NCBI RefSeq assembly: GCF_018413525.1
Contig: NZ_JAHCDD010000013.1
Location: 27,537-91,536, forward strand
Source: Acidovorax sp. CCYZU-2555
GTDB lineage: Bacteria; Pseudomonadota; Gammaproteobacteria; Burkholderiales; Burkholderiaceae_C
Length of the DNA: 64,000 nucleotides
Reading direction: 5' to 3'
Shown here: in pieces, positions 59,254-64,000 of the stretch
Layout of the letters: every line of letters starts with the position of its first letter
How positions within the stretch are numbered: position 1 is the stretch's first letter
Translations under genes and position numbers: made by a program
The notes under the pieces: generated by a model
Told to the model about the DNA's origin: nothing
Databases searched by the model: none
The model's input: the letters and a program-made list of their open reading frames with translations, nothing else

Positions 59254-59483
59254 GATCTCTCGCCTATTTGCTGCGCATCTTCGGCATCAGTGCCTTGCGG
59301 GAAAAGGGGCCACCTAGACTTCAAGTAGCCATCAATCGCATCGCGTACTACCCAAGCAAGAGAGACCTTGTTCTCTGCAGCGATCCTTTCCAGTAATTGG
59401 TACTGGTTCTCTGGGAAGCTGATGGAGGCCCGAACTGTACGTTCCTGCGCGCTGCTGTCATGATGTTTTGTCTGAGTCCGCAT
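59250..59483 (-). CDS. Ribbon-helix-helix regulator
   Basis: This 77-aa basic protein has an RHH pattern: R-T-V-R-A-S-I-S-F-P-E-N-Q-Y-Q-L-L-E-R-I-A, then S-L-A-W-V-V-R-D-A-I. It heads the methyltransferase operon and overlaps the C5-MTase start by ATGA. It is probably an autorepressor; a CACCAC dyad lies 39 bases before its ATG. Confidence 0.75.
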   Translation of the reverse strand: MRTQTKHHDSSAQERTVRASISFPENQYQLLERIAAENKVSLAWVVRDAIDGYLKSRWPLFPQGTDAEDAQQIGERS

Positions 59484-59521
59484 GGCTGTTTTCCAAGCTG
59501 AAGAGCTAATGCACCAGTTTA

Positions 59522-59534
59522 CACCACAGTGGTG
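59522..59534. promoter_or_regulatory. Operator candidate for the RHH regulator
   Basis: CACCAC-A-GTGGTG is a perfect six-base dyad around one central base, upstream of the RHH ATG at 59483. On the - strand a TAAACT -10-like element follows directly. RHH repressors bind such short palindromes. Confidence 0.5.
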
Positions 59535-59841
59535 AATTGTTCTCCGCCCTATAGATTTGGGCCCGTTAAGACCACATAGGCAATCGCCGGGCGGATATGT
59601 TGTTGGCCTGCCCTCAACAAAACATCCTGAGGCTCTCCAATTTGTTGCCGAAGGGGGGGGCGCCCAGTGAAAGAGAACGAGGACGACGGCTCACGGTTCT
59701 AATCCGCTGAGATGGTCCGTTGCCCAGTGCAGGCCTTTTGCAGAATCTGTAAAAGCGCACCGTTGTTCTCTGAGCTCTCGTGGTCATTGTTAGGATGGCC
59801 ACGTGTACCAGTCGAGCAATGCATGAAAAGCATTCAGGATG

Positions 59842-59857
59842 CTGTGATTTTATACAG
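59842..59857. promoter_or_regulatory. Orphan LexA box
   Basis: CTGTGATTTTATACAG keeps both consensus half-sites CTGT and ACAG with eight bases between. No intact gene begins downstream on either strand, so it is probably the promoter of a deleted SOS gene or prophage. Confidence 0.55.
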
Positions 59858-60234
59858 TTTTTGTGATTGGTGCAATGCTTGAGCGGACTATTGACCGGCG
59901 CGTGTGGGCTCTCGTTCGCAGAGGATTGGGAAGACGTGATCGATCCGCTGGAGAATAGGCGATAACATTTCGGCTAAGCAGCGGCGCAAGCAGGCCATGC
60001 GCCTGTTGCTGGGTGAGTTAGGCCTGTCTGGCTCACGGGTCGACGTGTCGGGTCGCCTGACCTTGAGAAAACTGCTGCTCGGCATCGGCTTGATGCTCGT
60101 CTAGCGGATCCTGGCGCAGGTTTAGAGCCGCTAACACGACCCTTGATACGTCGTTGTTTTGCCTTGTCGTACGGGGTGTGCTGGAGTTGACTCGGTTCCG
60201 TGGACACATCATTCTTGTGTTCAAGGCGTCGCAA

Positions 60235-60612
60235 ATGTCCAAAGTACGACCACCGTACCCGGTGCAATTCCGCCAGCAGATGGTCGAACTCGTGCGAGCC
60301 GGTTGCTCGTCAGCGCAACTCTCGCGTGAGTTCGGCGTCACCGCCCAATCCATAACCAACTGGGTCAACCAGGCAGCCATTGATGACGGCAAACCTTTGC
60401 CAGACAAGGACGGTCTGACTACAGCCGAACGTGAAGAACTGGTACGCCTGCGCCGGCAGTTGCGCCAGGTCCAGATGGAACGATGCATCCTAGCAAAGGC
60501 TACGGCCTGGTTCGCTGGTCTCAGCGATGCGACATCCACGAAGTCTTCGGACTCGGGATGGCGAACTAAGCCGACCTCCCTGCACGTACCATGTGTCGCG
60601 TCTTCGGTGTCT
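60235..60612 (+). pseudogene. IS3-family element remnant: OrfA and start of OrfB
   Basis: OrfA starts M-S-K-V-R-P-P-Y-P-V-Q-F and contains the HTH (S-R-E-F-G-V-T-A-Q-S-I-T-N-W) and a Leu-rich helix. OrfB is seen in the -1 frame as V-F-G-L-G-M-A-N-stop-A-D-L-P-A-R-T-M-C-R-V-F-G, where TAA 60567 replaces a conserved Gln (CAA). OrfB is then cut by the next IS at 60613. Confidence 0.75.
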
Positions 60613-60671
60613 TGACCTGCTCCCCTCCAACCCTACCAACGTAAAGTTAGTGAAGTCCATCAACCAGGAGA

Positions 60672-60947
60672 ATGATGGATATGAAGAAGAGCAGATTCAC
60701 CGAAGGGCAGATCATTGGCTTCCTCAAGCAAGCGGAGACCGGGATGCCCATCAAGGAGCTGTGTCGCCAAGGCGGCTTCAACGATGCAACGTTCTACAAG
60801 TGGCGTGCCAAGTTCGGTGGCATGCAGGCCACGGATGCCAAGAGGCTGCGGGAGCTTGAATCCGAGAACTCCAAGCTCAAGCGCTTGCTGGCCGAGGCCC
60901 ACCTTGACATTCACGCACTCAAGGACGTCTTCGGCGTAAAGCCTTAG
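60672..60947 (+). CDS. IS407-group transposase OrfA
   Basis: This 91-aa protein has an HTH (F-T-E-G-Q-I-I-G-F-L-K-Q-A-E-T-G, K-E-L-C-R-Q-G-G-F) and a leucine-zipper-like end (L-R-E-L-E-S-E-N-S-K-L-K-R-L-L). AGGAG stands just before ATG 60672, so ATG 60675 or 60681 may be the true start. OrfB is normally produced by -1 frameshifting near the OrfA stop. Confidence 0.85.
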   Translation: MMDMKKSRFTEGQIIGFLKQAETGMPIKELCRQGGFNDATFYKWRAKFGGMQATDAKRLRELESENSKLKRLLAEAHLDIHALKDVFGVKP

Positions 60948-60979
60948 CCCCGCAGGCCAGACGCGCAGCAGCAGCCAAG

Positions 60980-61807
60980 ATGATCACTGAACATCATCTT
61001 TCCGAGCGCCGCGCATGTCGCCTGGTGGGGCTCTCCAGAGATTGCTACCGCAATCCGCCCTTGGTGGATGAGCGTACACAACAGCTCAGCCCCAAGATCG
61101 TCGAGATCGCGCAGGTGCGTCGTCGCTTCGGTTATCGCCGCATCCACGACCTGCTGCGCCCGGAGTTCCCAGGCGTGAACCACAAGCGGGTGTATCGGTT
61201 GTACAGCCAAGCACAGCTGGCGGTTCGCAAGCGCAAGAAGGTGCGGCGCGCTGCCAGCGAACGCGTGCCCCTCACGGTGGCAACGCATGTCAATGAAGTC
61301 TGGAGCATGGACTTCGTCTCCGACAGCTTGGCCAATGGGCGGCGCATCAAGTGTTTGACTGTGGCTGATGACTTCTCGCATGAATGCGTGGATATCTCGG
61401 TGGACTACGGAATCTCAGGGCAATACGTCACCAGGCTGCTCGATCGTGCGGCCACCTTCAGAGGTTACCCAACTGCAGTGAGAACCGACAACGGCCCAGA
61501 GTTCACCAGTCGGTCCTTCGTCGCCTGGGCCCAATCGCATGGCGTGCGCCACATACTGATCCAGCCAGGACGACCCATGCAGAACGGCTACATCGAGAGC
61601 TTCAATGGCAAGTTCCGTGACGAGTGCTTGAACGAGCACTGGTTTGAGACGCTGGTACAGGCGCGATCAACGATTGCAAGCTGGCGCCAGGACTACAACC
61701 AAGTGCGACCGCACAGCAGTCTCGGACGAATACCGCCGGCTGAGTTCGCTCAACGGCATCGCATCATCAATCAGAGACCGCCGGCTTCCAGCAAAGAGAT
61801 CAAGTAA
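60980..61807 (+). CDS. IS407-group transposase OrfB (DDE integrase domain)
   Basis: 275 aa from ATG 60980; the frame extends upstream towards the OrfA stop, as expected for an OrfAB fusion. The catalytic triad is visible: D111 in W-S-M-D-F-V-S-D, D170 in R-T-D-N-G-P-E-F, and E206 in G-Y-I-E-S-F-N-G-K, with the standard 35 residues between the last two. Probably active. Confidence 0.9.
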   Translation: MITEHHLSERRACRLVGLSRDCYRNPPLVDERTQQLSPKIVEIAQVRRRFGYRRIHDLLRPEFPGVNHKRVYRLYSQAQLAVRKRKKVRRAASERVPLTVATHVNEVWSMDFVSDSLANGRRIKCLTVADDFSHECVDISVDYGISGQYVTRLLDRAATFRGYPTAVRTDNGPEFTSRSFVAWAQSHGVRHILIQPGRPMQNGYIESFNGKFRDECLNEHWFETLVQARSTIASWRQDYNQVRPHSSLGRIPPAEFAQRHRIINQRPPASSKEIK

Positions 61808-61857
61808 GCTTTCACCCGGACTTCCGACTGATTGGTATGGCGGAAGGGGGCAGGTCA

Positions 61858-63187
61858 AAGCCAACCGTGCGACACAGGCTAAAGAGCATGAGCTGACCCA
61901 GACCAAGAGCATGCTGCAGGATGCTCTCAGACGGGGAGGGCAATCTGACGGATTGCCGCAGGTGCGTATATCCGAATTGATGGCTGCCTATCAGGACGCA
62001 CCCGAATTCAGCAAGAATGGGGAACGGACAAACAGCCAATACGTGGCAGAAGTGGGCCGTTTCATTCGGGCCATGGGGGATATGTTTATTAAAGATATAT
62101 TCGGCAAAACGATGCGTTCTTTCCTCGATATTGAAAAGAACTTCCGCCGAACATTAACAAGGTAACGAGATACGAAGGCATGGCACTATCAGAGATCGCT
62201 CAACTCAACGTCGATGAAGATGGCGAGACGGTTGAAATCAAGACTGCAGTGCAGCGTATTACTCGTATCGGGACAGTTTTCAATTGGGCGCTGGATGAAG
62301 ATGAGGAGAGGTGGGGCTTTCCGCGAGGGCGTAATCCGTGCGCCAAGTTTGAGAAGAAATGGTTGTCTAAAGAAGAAGAGGCCATCCTTGAGGACGGCGA
62401 GCACACACGCAGGGCCTTAAGTGATGAAGATCTGCGCAAACTTTTTACCGGCCAGGTGATGGAGACCAAGGGGAAGACACAGGTCGGCTATGGCTAAGGC
62501 GCTAAGCGTTTCAAAAGACGCTACCAATACTGGCTGCCCATGATGGCGCTCCTCACTGGTGCGCGTGCCAACGAACTTGCGCAACTTCGGTTGTCTGATA
62601 TCAAGGACGATCAGTTAGTTCCGTTCTTCGACATTAATGAGGATGCCGATAGTGATGGGGAAAGGCGAAAGAGCCTAAAAACGAAGACTTCGAAACGCCA
62701 TGTGCCAATTCATCCAAAGCTGATTGAACTGGGTTTCCTTGACTACGTGCAAGAAATCCGCAGCGCGGGGCATTGGTGCCTGTTCCGAGAGATGGAGCCG
62801 CAGAAGGCTACTGGCGAGCGTCCGGTTTACAACAGCCAAATGGCGAACTGGTTTTTTCGGTACCGCAAGGCATGCGACGTATTGAAGAACGAAGATGGCA
62901 AGCCTGTGTTTCATAGTTTCAGGCATACCGCTGCAACTCGCCTGGAGAACGCAGACGTGCCGCTGCACCGCCTTTCCGGCGTTCTTGGCCACCTGCAAGA
63001 TGGAGAATACCTTCAGACTTATGCCAAGTTAGACAAGGCCAAAGTGCGCACTGAACTGGTAAAGATGGAATTTCCACACGATGTGATGAATGCATTACCC
63101 AGCTGGAAAGACATTGAATTTAGCGAACCCCAACCACTGCCTGTGGTGCTGGGGCTACGTCAGTGCCTGCTAAACGCGGAAAAATGA
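61858..63187 (+). pseudogene. Tyrosine recombinase/integrase, truncated and broken
   Basis: The 5' end is removed at the IS boundary. The frame starts in a helical SAM-like region (E-L-M-A-A-Y-Q-D-A-P-E-F-S), shifts frame near 62140, runs to TAA 62495-62497, and reopens directly in the catalytic domain: T-G-A-R-A-N-E-L (catalytic Arg), H-S-F-R-H-T-A-A-T-R-L and Y-L-Q-T-Y-A-K-L with a candidate nucleophile Tyr. It is a phage- or island-type integrase of another element, not functional as read. Confidence 0.8.
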
Positions 63188-63290
63188 AAAAACAATTAGC
63201 TGGTTGAAAGACGTCATCACTCAGTATTTGCGTTGAGAGGGACTCCCCCCAACTGAAATATAAGAGGGAAGCCGCAGCCCACGCAAGGCG

Positions 63291-63998
63291 CTATGGCTTC
63301 GCCTCGGGGAAAAACATTTGCGCATTCCGCGATTGAATGGCTTTGACAAAGAGTGCATACGCTGTGTCAAAAGTGGACTGTTGGGTCACGCCATGTTTGT
63401 GAGCAACCAGCGCACGCAATGCAAGAGGGCGCGATTCCTCGCAGAGATTCAGGCTCGCACAAGCATCGACTACATAAGCGTCACCAGCACCGCAATTTGT
63501 ACCCGTTCCTTCGCAAACCGCAGCAAGCCAGGCCAGACGCATCGAATCCAATGCGGAATCTCCATTGAATTCCACGTCTCCCAACTTGATCGAATCCCGA
63601 TGCTGACTTAGCAAGCTACTGCCGATATATTGCAAAAGCAATGCGTCGTTGGCTTGCAGCACCTCCCCGAATACTTCCTTCTGCCGGGTCAGATCTACTC
63701 CAGCTTTGGACCATTTTTCGTTTATCTCGGACAAGCCCCTCGGAAAACGCGGGTCCACGGCGACCTGTCGCAAGGTATCGAAAGACAATTCATCAGAACT
63801 GAATGAACCACAGCGCTCTTGTTGCAATTGCCTTGCCAAATCTTGCTGTGAAGTTATTACTGAAACTTCGCGTAATCCTAGATTTTTTATGGAAAAACAA
63901 CGTCCCAATATGTCCTTGGCATAAAATCGTGCTTTAGGCGAACCAGATCGCACTAATGCCTCGTAGACAACACGATAGTCACGCGATGTCCGCATCAT
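63291..63998 (-). CDS. Hypothetical protein at the right edge (possibly partial)
   Basis: The frame of 235 residues begins at ATG 63998, two bases from the edge, so the true start may lie outside. It is mostly helical with several Cys (C-E-G-T-G-T-N-C, C-A-S-L-N-L-C) and ends S-R-N-A-Q-M-F-F-P-E-A-K-P. No domain is recognised. It converges on the broken integrase. Confidence 0.6.
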   Translation of the reverse strand: MMRTSRDYRVVYEALVRSGSPKARFYAKDILGRCFSIKNLGLREVSVITSQQDLARQLQQERCGSFSSDELSFDTLRQVAVDPRFPRGLSEINEKWSKAGVDLTRQKEVFGEVLQANDALLLQYIGSSLLSQHRDSIKLGDVEFNGDSALDSMRLAWLAAVCEGTGTNCGAGDAYVVDACASLNLCEESRPLALRALVAHKHGVTQQSTFDTAYALFVKAIQSRNAQMFFPEAKP

Positions 63999-64000
63999 CT

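Larger units (their letters stand above)
59484..60234. other. 750-bp stretch without a supported gene
   Basis: Between the RHH gene and the first IS3 remnant I find only regulatory-looking sites: the CACCAC dyad and a LexA-type box. Frames here are short and do not resemble known proteins, although 59890-60130 could be an eroded gene. Confidence 0.6.
60613..61857 (+). mobile_element. IS3-family (IS407-like group) insertion sequence, 1245 bp
   Basis: The ends are imperfect inverted repeats: TGACCTGCTCCCCTCC on the left and, read from the other side, TGACCTGCCCCCTTCC on the right (14 of 16 match). Inside are OrfA and OrfB of normal length with an intact DDE triad. No short direct repeat flanks it, and the sequences at the two sides belong to different genes, so the present junctions came from recombination or adjacent deletion after insertion. 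Confidence 0.85.

Noticed and set aside
43884..59483. DISARM system
   Set aside because: A methyltransferase with DUF1998 fits superficially, but no separate DrmA, DrmB or PLD-type DrmC gene is present.

Overview
The window looks like a chromosomal or island segment from a high-GC betaproteobacterium (order Burkholderiales, probably Comamonadaceae). The clues are the late-gene order of a tailed prophage, Tn4371-type trb conjugation genes, a P4-type integrase scar next to the 3' tail of ssrA (tmRNA), and remnants of umuC and SRAP genes. It is almost entirely accessory DNA: prophage, integrated islands, defence genes and insertion sequence debris, with no recognisable housekeeping operon.

Layout: (1) About 1-22.9 kb is the late half of a prophage with a long-tail (siphovirus-like) gene set, all on + apart from one antisense cargo gene. 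It holds terminase, portal, MuF, scaffold, capsid, head-tail joining, tail tube, tail chaperones with a GGGAAAC -1 frameshift site, tape measure, a propeller-repeat tail protein, holin, endolysin and nested Rz/Rz1. Extra 'moron' genes interrupt it. (2) 22.9-24.7 kb is an AT-rich cargo pair behind the lysis genes: a DUF2971 protein and an RX4H (HEPN-like) protein with a C-terminal zinc-ribbon region. (3) 24.8-31.3 kb is a scarred SOS/defence segment: a umuC and SRAP deletion scar, a patatin lipoprotein, an intact SRAP protein, a defence-type reverse transcriptase with an acidic EDEP-repeat tail, and a two-gene operon under a LexA-like box. A small SOS-linked gene occurs as two paralogues at the two ends of the segment. 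(4) 31.47 kb carries an ssrA 3'-end attachment scar with a terminator and a ruined P4-type integrase. (5) 33.2-35.7 kb has an IS91 scrap, an HTTM membrane protein with a one-TM partner, a divergent DCC thiol protein and a small protein of 11-residue repeats. (6) 36-42.2 kb is a decayed, deleted Tn4371-like trb region: trbI and trbG intact, trbF, trbL and trbJ broken, an HTH gene fused out of frame to trbJ, and a DUF2285 gene.

(7) 43.1-43.5 kb holds an IS481 scrap and a second copy of the integrase 3' end. (8) 43.6-59.5 kb is the most coherent system: a + operon of a 1014-aa protein, a 2108-aa DEAD/DUF1998 helicase (together resembling Druantia type III DruH-DruE) and a NERD-UvrD type helicase, convergent with a - operon of a ribbon-helix-helix regulator, a C5 cytosine methyltransferase and a type IIG-like N6-adenine methyltransferase. 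(9) 59.5-63.2 kb has an orphan LexA box, nested IS3 elements and a truncated tyrosine integrase. (10) An edge gene of unknown function lies on - at the right end.

How the genes work together: the phage block should yield capsid, tail and lysis proteins. The cargo pair, the RT region and the Druantia-like island look like three separate anti-phage modules, and the methyltransferases may mark self DNA. Many mobile-element genes carry in-frame stops or frameshifts, so mobility is largely lost while the large defence ORFs stay open. Product names rest on reading motifs and on family knowledge; no database search was run.
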